This document shows, piece by piece, positions 28,790 through 38,453 of a stretch of DNA of 64,000 nt. Each line of letters begins with the position of its first letter. Position 1 is the stretch's first letter. The notes below the pieces were generated by a model that was not told where the DNA came from, ran no database searches, and saw only the letters and a program-made list of their open reading frames with translations. Made by a program: the position numbers and the translations under genes. This DNA comes from Bradyrhizobium sp. CB1650 (GTDB lineage Bacteria; Pseudomonadota; Alphaproteobacteria; Rhizobiales; Xanthobacteraceae), in the NCBI RefSeq assembly GCF_029761915.1, contig NZ_CP121695.1:7035501-7099500 (forward strand), in the 5' to 3' direction.

Positions 28790-29890
28790 CTACAGATCCA
28801 GTCCGTGTGCGATCACCTTACGCATGACGTTGGGCAGCGCTTCGTCGGCAAGGGTTGCAATCGGCACCCAGCGCATGCCGTCAGGCGCCCGCGCACCGAT
28901 CCCGGCCCGTGCGGTGTAGACCACGAGCTCCAGCGGAAAATGCGTGAAGACGTGGGTAACGACGCCGAGCTTGCGCTGCCAGCGAGAAAGCCCCTTCAGC
29001 TCCGGCGCCTGCTCGCGCGCCGCCTTGTCGTCCTGGCCGGCGAGCCAGTCCGAGCCCGGCACCTCGGTCATGCCGCCGAGCAATCCTTTCTCCGGCCGGC
29101 TGCGGACGAGGAGTTCGTCGCCGCGCCTGACGACGAAGGCTGCGCCGCGCCGCAGCGTCCCGCTCCTCTTCGGCGCCTTGCGGGGAAAAGTCTCCTGCGT
29201 TCCCTGCGCACGAGCGACGCAATCCTCGTTCACCGGACACAGCGAGCAGGCTGGCTTCTTCGGCGTGCAGATCGAAGAGCCGAGATCCATCAGCGCCTGC
29301 GCACTGTCGCCGGCGCGGGACTGTGCAAGCAAGCTCGCCGCCAATTGCTGGATCAGCGGCTTGGCCTGCGGCAGCTCTTCCTCGACCGCGAACAGCCGCG
29401 ACACCACCCGCTCGATATTGCCGTCGACCGGCATGGTGCGGCGATCGAACGCGATCGCGGCGATCGCGGCCGCGGTGTAGGGCCCAATCCCCGGCAGCGC
29501 GCGCAGTCCTTCCTCGGTGTTGGGAAATACACCGCCATGCTCGTGCGTCACGGCGACGGCGCAGGCGTAGAGGTTGCGTGCGCGCGAGTAATAGCCGAGT
29601 CCGGCCCACATCCGCAGCACGTCGTCGAGCGAGGCCCGCCCGAGCGCGGTGACATCCGGCCAGCGTGCGAGGAATTTTTCGAAATAGGGCCCGACGGCCT
29701 TCACGGTGGTCTGCTGGAGCATGATCTCCGACAGCCAGACGCGGTAGGGATCAGCCGTCTCGCCGGGCGCCGCGCGCCAGGGCAGCCTGCGACGGTGGCG
29801 GTCGTACCATGCAAGCAGCGCCAGTGGGCGCGCCAAACGTTCCGGCTGTATCGGTTCCGACTTCGCCTTCAGGGCTGCTTTCGGGCTCAT
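28790..29890 (-). CDS. mutY: A/G-specific adenine DNA glycosylase
   Basis: It removes adenine mispaired with 8-oxoguanine. The HhH-GPD core is intact: SEIMLQQTTVKAV, the LPGIGPYTAAAIAAIAFD hairpin with the catalytic Asp, and the 4Fe-4S loop CTPKKPACSLCPVNEDC (C-x6-C-x2-C-x5-C). A Nudix-like C-terminal domain for 8-oxoG recognition follows (ELLVRSRPEKGLLGGMTEVPG). I start at the ATG at 29890 (MSPKAAL) because the upstream open frame enters noncoding DNA. About 366 residues, normal for MutY. Confidence 0.95.
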   Translation of the reverse strand: MSPKAALKAKSEPIQPERLARPLALLAWYDRHRRRLPWRAAPGETADPYRVWLSEIMLQQTTVKAVGPYFEKFLARWPDVTALGRASLDDVLRMWAGLGYYSRARNLYACAVAVTHEHGGVFPNTEEGLRALPGIGPYTAAAIAAIAFDRRTMPVDGNIERVVSRLFAVEEELPQAKPLIQQLAASLLAQSRAGDSAQALMDLGSSICTPKKPACSLCPVNEDCVARAQGTQETFPRKAPKRSGTLRRGAAFVVRRGDELLVRSRPEKGLLGGMTEVPGSDWLAGQDDKAAREQAPELKGLSRWQRKLGVVTHVFTHFPLELVVYTARAGIGARAPDGMRWVPIATLADEALPNVMRKVIAHGLDL

Positions 29891-30031
29891 GCCGCCACTG
29901 TAACGATGTCGCGCCGATCTCTCCACGTCATGCCCGCGCCCGTCGCGGGCATCCACGTATTTCTTCGTGACGACGATCCGGACGAGCGCCGGATCATTTC
30001 TGGCCGACTGCACACGGTGCTATAAGGCCCC

Positions 30032-30511
30032 ATGTCCAAACCCGGCCCCATCAGCGCAAAGCCGCTTTCGATTCTCCTCAACGACGTCTTCGCCGAGGCC
30101 TATGCCAAGCAGGGCTTTGCCGCGCGCGAGCTGGTGACGCGATGGGCGCAGATTGCCGGGCCGGAGATCGCGGCCCATGCGGAGCCGCTCAAGATGCAAT
30201 GGCCTCGGCCGGTCGAGGGCCAGCCGCAGGAGCCGGCGACGCTGGTGCTGCGGGTGGAGGGGCCGATGGCCCTGGAAATCCAGCACTCCGCCGAAATCAT
30301 CCTGGAACGGGTCAACCGCTTCTTCGGCTGGAGTGCGGTCGGCAGGCTCGCCTTCCGCCAGGCCCCCTTGTCGCGGCCGCAGCGCCCGGTGCGGCCCGGC
30401 CCGCTCGATCCGAAAGCGGTGGCCAAGGTGGCGGAAAGCCTGACCGACATCGAAGATGAACAATTGAAGACGGCGCTGGCGCGCCTCGGGGCCGCAATCA
30501 AGCGAAATTGA
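30032..30511 (+). CDS. DUF721/DciA-like protein
   Basis: A 159-residue protein of the DUF721 family, whose characterised members (DciA) help load the replicative helicase DnaB. The N-terminal half carries the family core (FAARELVTRWAQIAGPEIAAHAEPL) and the strand LVLRVEGPMALEIQHSAEIIL. The C-terminal half is Pro/Arg-rich and presumably disordered. It diverges from mutY and precedes the DsbA-like gene. The helicase role is family knowledge and is not proven for alphaproteobacterial forms. Confidence 0.82.
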   Translation: MSKPGPISAKPLSILLNDVFAEAYAKQGFAARELVTRWAQIAGPEIAAHAEPLKMQWPRPVEGQPQEPATLVLRVEGPMALEIQHSAEIILERVNRFFGWSAVGRLAFRQAPLSRPQRPVRPGPLDPKAVAKVAESLTDIEDEQLKTALARLGAAIKRN

Positions 30512-30650
30512 GCCTTATTGCGCGTACAAACTGGACCCGTCCTTGCGGCGCGCCATTGCCTCAAACGACGTTTCAAGCTAGCGACAGGCCGCCCGAACGG
30601 GAACTTTGATACGAACCTTGGGCAAGACCACGCCAATCCGGGAGCCGACC

Positions 30651-31307
30651 TTGATCATTACCCGCCGCGCCTTCACCACGATGCTGTCGCTGACCGGGCT
30701 TGCCGCGCTCGCGGGGCTCTCGCCGCTGCGGTTCATCACCGAGGCTATGGCGCAAACCGCCGCCGATGTGGCGAAACCCGTGTCGCTGCCCGACATGGCG
30801 CTGGGCCCGGCGGACGCCGCCGTCACCATCACCGAATACGCCTCGATGACCTGCCCGCACTGTGCGGCGTTCAACGAGCAGGTGTTTCCCAAGATCAAGA
30901 AGGAATACATCGACACCGGCAAGGTGCGATACATCTTCCGCGAGTTCCCGCTCGACATCAAAGCCGCCGCCGGCTCGATGCTGTCGCGCTGCATCGCCAA
31001 TGGCGACGCGCCGAAATATTTCGCGGTCACCGACATGCTGTTCCGCCAGCAGAACGACTGGGTGACGAAGAACACCACGGAGACGCTGACGCGGATCGGC
31101 AAGCAGGCCGGGCTCACCCAGCAGCAGGTCGAGGCCTGCCTGAAGGACCAGGCGCTGCTCGACAAGATCGCCGCCGACCAGAAATATGCGAGCGACGTGC
31201 TGAAGGTCGATTCCACGCCGACCTTCTTCATCAACGGCGAGAAGATCAAGGGCGAGGCCTCGTTCGAGGAATTCGCGAAGAAGATCAATCCGCTGCTCAA
31301 GAGCTGA
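30651..31307 (+). CDS. DsbA/BdbD-like periplasmic thiol oxidoreductase
   Basis: A thioredoxin-fold protein with a twin-arginine signal (TRRAFTTMLSLTGLAALAG) and the redox motif CPHC at residues 68-71. The cis-Pro loop is in VDSTPTFFINGEKIKG. It should oxidise or isomerise thiols of exported proteins. I chose the TTG at 30651, with GGGAG 6 nt before it; upstream in-frame starts would place the Arg pair too far from the N-terminus. About 218 residues. It sits 139 nt after the DUF721 gene and upstream of smc, in a block I recall as conserved in Rhizobiales. Confidence 0.9.
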   Translation: MIITRRAFTTMLSLTGLAALAGLSPLRFITEAMAQTAADVAKPVSLPDMALGPADAAVTITEYASMTCPHCAAFNEQVFPKIKKEYIDTGKVRYIFREFPLDIKAAAGSMLSRCIANGDAPKYFAVTDMLFRQQNDWVTKNTTETLTRIGKQAGLTQQQVEACLKDQALLDKIAADQKYASDVLKVDSTPTFFINGEKIKGEASFEEFAKKINPLLKS

Positions 31308-31538
31308 TTTTTAGAGCTGATTCGCGCGCGCGAGGCCTGATTCGCACGGCTCTGGCCGTATCATTCCCGTCACAAATCCCTTGGGAAAAGCGGGTTTCGC
31401 TGGTTGCCCTCGTGGCACGGCGCGGCCATTGTCCAGCCGCATGAGCCGCCTCGAGCGACTCGTCGAGACAGCGACATTGCCTTCTATGGTATTGTCCCGG
31501 CAGGGAGATTCGCGCCCTGTCAACAGAGATGCGTGCTT

Positions 31539-34500
31539 ATGAAAATCACCCGCCTGCGCCTTCATGGCTTCAAATCGTTCGTTGAGCCCACCGACTTCGT
31601 GATCGAGGCCGGCCTGACCGGCGTGGTCGGACCCAACGGCTGCGGCAAGTCGAATCTGGTGGAGGCCCTGCGCTGGGCGATGGGCGAGACCTCGCACAAA
31701 TCGCTGCGCGCGGCCGACATGGACGCGGTGATCTTCGCCGGCTCCGGCAACCGCCCGGCGCGCAACCACGCCGAAGTGACGATGACGATCGACAATGCCG
31801 ATCGCACTGCGCCGGCGGCGATGAACGACAGCCAGCTTCTGGAAATCTCCCGCCGCATCGAGCGCGAGGCCGGCTCGGTCTATCGCATCAACGGCCGCGA
31901 TGTGCGCGCCCGCGACGTGCAGATCCTGTTCGCCGACGCGGCCACCGGTGCGCGTTCGCCGGCCCTCGTCCACCAGGGCAAGATCGGCGAGATCATCCAG
32001 GCCAAGCCCGAACAGCGCCGCCGCGTGCTCGAAGACGCCGCCGGCGTCGCCGGCCTGCATGCCCGCCGCCATGAGGCCGAGCTGCGGCTGAAGGCGGCCG
32101 AAACCAACCTCACCCGCGTCGAGGACGTGATCGGTCAGCTCTCCGGCCAGATGGAAGGCCTGAAGAAGCAGGCCCGCCAGGCCGTGCGCTATCGCGAGGT
32201 CGCGGCCAAGGTCCGCAAAGCGGAAGCCACGCTGTTCCATCTGCGCTGGATCGGCGCCCATGCCGAGGTCAACGATTCCGGTCATACGCACGATCTCGCC
32301 GTCCGCGAGATGGCCGAACGCACCCAGCACCAGGCGGAGGCCGCCCGCATCCAGGCGATCCGCGCCGCCGAGATGCCGGCGCTGCGCGATGCCGAAGCCC
32401 GCGCCGCGGCCGGCCTGCAGCGGCTGACCAATGCACGCGAGATGCTCGACCGCGAGGAAGAGCGCGCCAAGGAGCGCGTCGCCGAGCTCGAGCGCCGGCT
32501 GGCACAGTTCGAGGGCGACATCGCCCGCGCCCAGCAGCAGACCATGGATGCCGACGTCGCGCTGCAGCGCCTCGACACCGAGGACGCCGAGCTGAAGGAA
32601 GAGATCAAGTCGCGCGTCGAGAAGCGCTCCGGCGTCGACGAGCGCGTCTCCGAGGCCGAGGCGACGCTCGCCGAAGTCGAGCAGCAGTTCGCCGAGCTCA
32701 CCACGTCGCTCGCCGACCTCACCGCCAAGCGCAACCAGTTGGAGGCCAATGTCCGCACCCATCGCGACAAGCTCGCCCGGCTCGACCAGGAGATCGCGAG
32801 CGTCGCCGCCGAAGAGCAGAAGCTCGCGGAGGAGACCGGCGGTTTCGGCGATCTCGACGAGCTGACCGCGGCGGTCGAGACCGCGGAACAGACGCTCGCG
32901 GCCTCGGAAGCCGCGGCCCAAGCCAGCGAAGCCGCTCATGTCGCCGCGCGCCAGACGCTGGAATCCTCGCGCTCGCCGCTGAACGAGGCCGACAAGCGCG
33001 TGCAGCGGCTCGAGACCGAGGCGCGCACGATCTCCAAGATCGTCAACGGCGAGACCAAGAACCTGTGGCCGCCGATCATCGACGGCATCACCGTCGACAA
33101 GGGTTTTGAAAAGGCAATCGGCGCCGCGCTCGGCGATGATCTCGATGCGCCGGTCGATCCGTCGGCGCCGATGCGCTGGACCAATGCCGGCGTCACCGAA
33201 GGCGATCCGGCGCTGCCCGAGGGTGTCGTGCCGCTCGCCAACCACGTGCAGGCGCCGGCCGAGCTGGCGCGTCGCCTGGCGCAGATCGGCGTGGTGCCGC
33301 GCGAGCGCGGCGCCGAGCTGGTGTCGCAGCTCAAGACCGGCCAGCGGCTGGTCTCGCCCGAAGGCGACGTCTGGCGCTGGGACGGTTTTGTCGCAGCAGC
33401 TCACGCGCCGACCGGCGCCGCGCGGCGCCTCGCCGAGCGCGCCCGCCTCGTCGACATCGAGAATGAGCTGGAGCAGGCCCGCATCGACGCGCAGATCAAG
33501 CGCCAGGCACTGGAGAATGCCGAGGCCGAATTGCAGATGGCCGCCAGCACCGAAGGCGCCTCGCGCGAAGCCTGGCGCGCCGCGCAGCGCGAGCTCAACG
33601 CCGCGCGCGAGCGTCATGCCACGGCCGAGCGCGAGATCAACCGTCACGCCGCCCGCAAATCGGCGCTCATCGAAGCGCACAGCCGCCTTGCCGCCGATCG
33701 CGCCGAGGCCGAAGCCGCGCACGAATATGCCGCGGCCGCGATCACCGAGCTACCGTCGAGCGAAGACACCGAGACCCGGCTCGCCGCCGTCCGCAGCGAC
33801 ATCGAGGGCCATCGCCGCATGGCGGCTCAGGTCCGCGCCGAGGCGCAGGCGCTGGCGCGCGAGGCGGAACTTGCCGATCGCCGCGTGCAGGCGATCCTCG
33901 CCGAGCGTACTGAGTGGCAGAACCGCAAGGAGAGCGCGGGCTCTCACATCGATACCATCCAGGCCCGCATCACCGAGGTCTCGATCGAGCGCAGCGATCT
34001 CGAGAACGCACCAGCCGTGTTCGCCGAGAAGCGCAGCGCGCTGCTCACCGAGATCGAATACGCGGAAAACGACCGCCGCATCGCCGCCGACGCGCTCGCC
34101 AGTGCGGAAACCGCGATGGCTGAGACCGATCGTGTCGCGAAGCTGACGCTCGAGGCGCTGTCGAGCGCACGTGAGGCCACTGCCCGCGCCGAGGAGCGCA
34201 TGGAGGGCGCGCGGCGCCGGCTCGAGGACATCGAGCGCGAAATCCGCGACATGCTGGAAGTCGAGCCACAGGCCGTCGCCGGTCTTGCCGAGATCGAACC
34301 GGGCGCCGAGCTGCCGCCGCTGCACGAGATCGAGGAAGATCTCGAAAAGATGCGCCGCGACCGCGAGCGCCTGGGCGCGGTGAACCTGCGCGCCGAGGAA
34401 GAGCTGCGCGAGGTCGAAGGCCAGCACACCGGCCTCGTCACCGAGCGCGACGACCTCGTCGAAGCCATCAAGCGGCTGCGGCAGGGCATCCAGAGCCTCA

Positions 34501-35003
34501 ACAAGGAGGCCCGCGAGCGGCTCCTGACCTCGTTCGAGGTCGTCAACAACCACTTCAAGCGCCTGTTCGTCGAGCTGTTCGGCGGCGGCGAGGCGGCGCT
34601 GCACCTGATTGAAAGCGACGATCCGCTCGAAGCCGGCCTCGAGATCATCGCAAAGCCCCCGGGCAAGAAGCCGCAGACGCTGTCGCTGCTCTCGGGCGGC
34701 GAGCAGGCGCTGACGGCGATGGCGCTGATCTTCGCGGTGTTCCTCACCAACCCGTCGCCGATCTGCGTGCTGGACGAAGTCGACGCGCCGCTCGACGACC
34801 ATAACGTCGAGCGCTACTGCAACCTGCTGCATGAGATGACCGGCTCGACCGACACGCGCTTCATCATCATCACGCACAACCCGATCACCATGGCGCGGAT
34901 GAACCGACTGTTCGGCGTGACCATGGCCGAGCGCGGCGTCTCGCAGCTCGTGTCGGTGAGCCTGCAAGAGGCCGTGGACATCCTCGACCAGAACGTGGCT
35001 TGA
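31539..35003 (+). CDS. smc: chromosome segregation ATPase SMC
   Basis: A condensin ATPase of 1154 residues. The head halves are at the ends: Walker A GPNGCGKSN at residues 31-39, and near the C-terminus the ABC signature LLSGGEQALTAMAL and Walker B ICVLDEVDAPLDD. Between them are two long coiled coils broken by the hinge around residues 500-640 (the IIDGITVDKGFEKAIGAALGDDL region). The ATG at 31539 starts MKITRLRLHGFKSF, the canonical SMC beginning. The kleisin partners ScpA/ScpB are not in this window. Confidence 0.97.
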   Translation: MKITRLRLHGFKSFVEPTDFVIEAGLTGVVGPNGCGKSNLVEALRWAMGETSHKSLRAADMDAVIFAGSGNRPARNHAEVTMTIDNADRTAPAAMNDSQLLEISRRIEREAGSVYRINGRDVRARDVQILFADAATGARSPALVHQGKIGEIIQAKPEQRRRVLEDAAGVAGLHARRHEAELRLKAAETNLTRVEDVIGQLSGQMEGLKKQARQAVRYREVAAKVRKAEATLFHLRWIGAHAEVNDSGHTHDLAVREMAERTQHQAEAARIQAIRAAEMPALRDAEARAAAGLQRLTNAREMLDREEERAKERVAELERRLAQFEGDIARAQQQTMDADVALQRLDTEDAELKEEIKSRVEKRSGVDERVSEAEATLAEVEQQFAELTTSLADLTAKRNQLEANVRTHRDKLARLDQEIASVAAEEQKLAEETGGFGDLDELTAAVETAEQTLAASEAAAQASEAAHVAARQTLESSRSPLNEADKRVQRLETEARTISKIVNGETKNLWPPIIDGITVDKGFEKAIGAALGDDLDAPVDPSAPMRWTNAGVTEGDPALPEGVVPLANHVQAPAELARRLAQIGVVPRERGAELVSQLKTGQRLVSPEGDVWRWDGFVAAAHAPTGAARRLAERARLVDIENELEQARIDAQIKRQALENAEAELQMAASTEGASREAWRAAQRELNAARERHATAEREINRHAARKSALIEAHSRLAADRAEAEAAHEYAAAAITELPSSEDTETRLAAVRSDIEGHRRMAAQVRAEAQALAREAELADRRVQAILAERTEWQNRKESAGSHIDTIQARITEVSIERSDLENAPAVFAEKRSALLTEIEYAENDRRIAADALASAETAMAETDRVAKLTLEALSSAREATARAEERMEGARRRLEDIEREIRDMLEVEPQAVAGLAEIEPGAELPPLHEIEEDLEKMRRDRERLGAVNLRAEEELREVEGQHTGLVTERDDLVEAIKRLRQGIQSLNKEARERLLTSFEVVNNHFKRLFVELFGGGEAALHLIESDDPLEAGLEIIAKPPGKKPQTLSLLSGGEQALTAMALIFAVFLTNPSPICVLDEVDAPLDDHNVERYCNLLHEMTGSTDTRFIIITHNPITMARMNRLFGVTMAERGVSQLVSVSLQEAVDILDQNVA

Positions 35004-35231
35004 GAATATTGATCGTCTTTCCGGGGCTCGCCACCGGGTCCGCGCGAAGCGCGGCCCGATGACGGGCTCCGCGAGAACCGGAAATCTCACGCCACACGGA
35101 TTGACGCCATCGTCCGCTTTGTGCGCAATTGCGCACTGGGGCGGATGATCCGGTACGCTGCGGCTTCTCGGTTGACCGGCGCTGTCTCGGAGTACTGTAT
35201 GCCCCGCCTGCGCGGGGCATGACGACGGAAG

Positions 35232-36209
35232 ATGATTTCACCTAACCTTCCTTCAGAACTCAAGGCCGCACTCGACGGCAAACTCCAGGGCTTTTCCCGC
35301 AGCGATGCGGCGCGACGGTCGTCGCAGATCTCCAGCACCTATCGCGCGGGCGGCGGCTCGGGCACGATCAAGTCCGAAGCAGACGCGCTCGCCTATGCGC
35401 TGGCGCGGATGCCGGCGACCTACGCCGCCGTCGCCGCAAGCCTGAACGCGCTGATCGAGATCGTGCCGGACTTCGCTCCCGAAACCCTGCTCGACGTCGG
35501 GGCTGGCCCGGGCACCGCAAGCTGGGCCGCCGCGGAGGCTTTTCCGTCGCTGCAAGCCTTTACCCTGCTCGATGCCAACGCCCCGCTGAGCCGGCTGGCG
35601 CTCGAGCTCGCCCGCGACAGCGCGCGATTGGCGGATTGCCGCTACCTGCCCGGCGACGCCGGCACCAACCTCGCCGAGGTCCCGCCCACCGACATCGTCA
35701 TCGCGAGCTACATCATCGGCGAGCTCGCCGAGAACGACCGGCGCGCGCTCATGGAGGCGATGTGGGCCAAGGCGCGCCACGCGCTTATCGTGATCGAACC
35801 CGGCACGCCGGCCGGCTACGCACGCGTTCTCGCGCTGCGCCAGCACCTGATCACGGCAGGCGCCTATGTCGCGGCCCCCTGCCCGCACGAAAAGCCGTGT
35901 CCGCTGACGCCGCCCGACTGGTGCCATTTCTCCCAGCGCCTGCCGCGCTCGCAGGCGCACCGGCAGATCAAGGGTGCCGACGTGCCGTTCGAGGACGAGC
36001 GGTTCATCTATGTGGCACTGACCCGCGCGCCGCCCGCGGGGCGCGCCTTGCGCGTGCTGGCGCCGCCTGATGTCGGCAAGGTCGAGATCACGGCAAAGCT
36101 CTGCACCTCACACGGCCTCGCCATCACGAAGGTGCCGCGGCGCGACAAGGCCGCGTATGCGGATGCCCGGCGCTGGCGCTGGGGCGATGCCGTCATGTCC
36201 GAAAGTTAA
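35232..36209 (+). CDS. Rsm22-type small-subunit methyltransferase
   Basis: A 325-residue protein of the mitochondrial-type Rsm22 family. The SAM motif LDVGAGPGTASWAAAEAF is at residues 87-104, and the Cys cluster PCPHEKPCPLTPPDWCHF follows in the C-terminal half; the family is thought to bind a metal or cluster there. It probably assists small ribosomal subunit assembly or rRNA methylation. Alphaproteobacterial members are uncharacterised in detail. It follows smc after a stretch of degenerate palindromes (GCCCCGCCTGCGCGGGGC at 35202-35219). Confidence 0.85.
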   Translation: MISPNLPSELKAALDGKLQGFSRSDAARRSSQISSTYRAGGGSGTIKSEADALAYALARMPATYAAVAASLNALIEIVPDFAPETLLDVGAGPGTASWAAAEAFPSLQAFTLLDANAPLSRLALELARDSARLADCRYLPGDAGTNLAEVPPTDIVIASYIIGELAENDRRALMEAMWAKARHALIVIEPGTPAGYARVLALRQHLITAGAYVAAPCPHEKPCPLTPPDWCHFSQRLPRSQAHRQIKGADVPFEDERFIYVALTRAPPAGRALRVLAPPDVGKVEITAKLCTSHGLAITKVPRRDKAAYADARRWRWGDAVMSES

Positions 36210-36342
36210 CCCCGTACGGCGCTTTCCCTTGAACTCGGATGGGTCCACATCCGACCAAATCTTACCTCTCCTCCGCGCCGGCCTGCCGTCCGGCGCCGTT
36301 TTGGTTTACCCTGCCCGCCTCAATCCCCTTCAGGAGTTCTCC

Positions 36343-36903
36343 ATGTCGACCGGCTGGATCGTTCTCGGCGTTATCGTCGTCATCGTGCTGTTCGCCTTCG
36401 GCGCCTACAACCGACTAGTGGCGCTGAGCCAGCGCGTCGGCCAGGCCTTTGCCGACATCGACGTACAGCTCAAGCAGCGCCACGACCTGATCCCGAACCT
36501 GGTCGAGACCGTGAAGGGCTATGCCGCGCATGAACGCGGCACGCTCGACGACGTCATCAAGGCGCGCAACTCGGCGATGTCGGCGCAGGGCCCGGCGCAG
36601 GTCTCCGCAGCCGAGAACCAGCTCTCCGGCGCGCTCGGCCGGCTGATCGCGCTGTCGGAGGCCTACCCGGACCTCAAGGCCAACGCCAATTTCCAGCAGC
36701 TCGCCGGCGAGCTCTCGGACCTCGAGAACAAGATCGCGGCGAGCCGCCGCTTCTTCAACAACGCGGTCCAGGAGTACAACACCGGCATCCAGCAGATGCC
36801 CGCCGCGCTGTTCGCCGGCATGTTCGGCTTCACGCGCAAGGATTTCTTCGATCTCGGCGCGAGCCGCACCGAGGTCGAGGCGACGCCGCAGGTGAAGTTC
36901 TGA
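36343..36903 (+). CDS. LemA family protein
   Basis: A 186-residue membrane-anchored protein: an N-terminal helix (IVLGVIVVIVLFAFGAY) and the LemA four-helix region with FADIDVQLKQRHDLIPNLVETV, the family hallmark. AGGAG at 36332-36336 supports the ATG at 36343. LemA proteins commonly pair with membrane metallopeptidases or TPM-domain proteins; here an M48 peptidase gene follows after a repeat. The exact role is unknown. Confidence 0.92.
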   Translation: MSTGWIVLGVIVVIVLFAFGAYNRLVALSQRVGQAFADIDVQLKQRHDLIPNLVETVKGYAAHERGTLDDVIKARNSAMSAQGPAQVSAAENQLSGALGRLIALSEAYPDLKANANFQQLAGELSDLENKIAASRRFFNNAVQEYNTGIQQMPAALFAGMFGFTRKDFFDLGASRTEVEATPQVKF

Positions 36904-36929
36904 TTCCTGACATGTCCATTGATTTTCTC

Positions 36930-37029
36930 CGTCATTCCGGGGCGTCGCGAAGCGACGAACCCGGAATCTCGACCGAGACACTAAGCTCCAGATTCCGGGT
37001 TCAGGCCTCCGGCCTGCCCCGGAATGACG
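36930..37029. repeat. CGTCATTCCGGGG-type inverted repeat, second copy
   Basis: The outer arms CGTCATTCCGGGG and CCCCGGAATGACG (36930-36942 and 37017-37029) foldback; AACCCGGAATCT and AGATTCCGGGTT form an inner pair. It separates the LemA and M48 genes and so may shape processing of a shared transcript. Confidence 0.88.
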
Positions 37030-37049
37030 GTCCTTAGCGAAAGCGCATC

Positions 37050-38258
37050 ATGGCCGCGTATGGGCTCTACACGCATATCGCCTCGAACAAGTTCCGTTCG
37101 ATGGTGCTGCTCGCCGGCCTGTTCATGCTGTTCTACGTGCTGGTCTTTGCCGGCGCTCTGATCGCCGAAGTTATCATCAACAGCAATGGCACCGTCGCTT
37201 ACTATTTGAGCCGTGCCTTCCAAGATCTGATCGTCGCCTCGCCCTTCGCAACGGCCGCGGCGATCGCATGGATCGTGATCGCCTATTTCTTCCATCAGTC
37301 GATGATAGACGCGGTGACCGGCGGCCACAGCGTCACCCGGCAGGAACAACCGCGGCTCTACAATCTGCTCGAAAATCTCTGCATCTCGCGCGGCATCACG
37401 ATGCCGAAGCTGAAGATCATGGAGAGCCCGGCGCTGAACGCGTTCGCGACCGGCCTCAATCCGCGGCAATATGCGATCACCGTCACCACGGGGCTGCTCA
37501 AAGCGTTGAACGACCGGGAGATCGAGGCGGTGCTGGGTCACGAGCTGACCCACATCAGGAACGGCGACGTGCAGCTCATGGTCGTCGCCGTCATCATCGC
37601 CGGCGTGGTCGGCTTCTTCGGCGAACTGTTCTTCCGCCTGTTCACGAACTTCGACTGGAGCCCGAGCTCTGGCGGCTCGTGGTCGTCCGGCTCGTCGTCC
37701 TCGTCGTCGCGATCCTCCTCCTCGAGCAGCGACAGCAAGAGTTCCGGCGGCGGCGCGGTGATCGTCATCATTATCGCGGTGGTGCTGATCGTGCTGGCCT
37801 GGCTGCTGTCGCAGGTGGTGAAGCTCGCGCTGTCGCGGTCGCGCGAATTTCTCGCCGACGCCGGTTCGGTGGAGCTGACGAAGAATCCCGACGCGATGAT
37901 CTCGGCGCTGCGCAAGATCGAGGGCCGCGGCGAATTGCCGGGCGCGACCTCTGCGGTGATGGAGCTCTGCGTCGACAATCCCCGTGAGGGTTTTGCCGAC
38001 CTGTTCGCGACCCATCCGTCGGTGAAGTCCCGGGTCGATGCCTTGGTCAAGTTCGCCGGCGGCCGTGATCCCGGCCCGCTGCCGACGGCCGGGGACGAGG
38101 CCGAGGAGCCCACGGACAGGCCGGAACGGCAGGACGCCACGCCGCCCGCAGGCCCGTGGAATGATTCCGCCAAGCCAACCGAGGCTGCGCCGGGTCCCGC
38201 GCCCACCCCATCCGGAACCGCCGTCGGCAATCCGGTGGGCCCTTGGGGCCGGCGTTGA
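37050..38258 (+). CDS. M48 family membrane metallopeptidase with Ser-rich loop
   Basis: A 402-residue HtpX-related protease. Two N-terminal helices precede the catalytic domain, and the zinc site HELTH is at residues 164-168 with the later Glu in SREFLADAGSVEL. Between two further helices lies an unusual Ser/Gly-rich linker (residues 203-236, almost all Ser and Gly). The C-terminal 70 residues are Pro/acidic and low-complexity. It follows lemA, matching the known LemA-M48 pairing, which is thought to serve membrane protein quality control. Confidence 0.9.
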   Translation: MAAYGLYTHIASNKFRSMVLLAGLFMLFYVLVFAGALIAEVIINSNGTVAYYLSRAFQDLIVASPFATAAAIAWIVIAYFFHQSMIDAVTGGHSVTRQEQPRLYNLLENLCISRGITMPKLKIMESPALNAFATGLNPRQYAITVTTGLLKALNDREIEAVLGHELTHIRNGDVQLMVVAVIIAGVVGFFGELFFRLFTNFDWSPSSGGSWSSGSSSSSSRSSSSSSDSKSSGGGAVIVIIIAVVLIVLAWLLSQVVKLALSRSREFLADAGSVELTKNPDAMISALRKIEGRGELPGATSAVMELCVDNPREGFADLFATHPSVKSRVDALVKFAGGRDPGPLPTAGDEAEEPTDRPERQDATPPAGPWNDSAKPTEAAPGPAPTPSGTAVGNPVGPWGRR

Positions 38259-38453
38259 GCCGAGATTTCCCGTCTGACCCCCGCCGGTCTCCAGCGGATC
38301 TCACAGTGGTTAGGAAAAACTCAAGGATTTGCGCCAACAGCGCTGCAAAGAATTGAATTCTCCCTCGTTTCTGCCATGTTCGCGCCCAACAACAGACAAG
38401 GGGCCTTACCGATCGCATCCAAGCGATCGGCGGGCGCGCGTTAGGGGACAGCA

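Noticed and set aside
31404..31538. in-frame extension of SMC by 45 residues
   Set aside because: The SMC family starts at MKITRLRLHGFKSF; the extension is not conserved-looking and lies in an intergenic region.
31311..33722. 803-residue minus-strand open frame
   Set aside because: It lies antisense to smc, with Leu/Gly/Asp-rich low-information sequence. SMC motifs on the plus strand are unambiguous.
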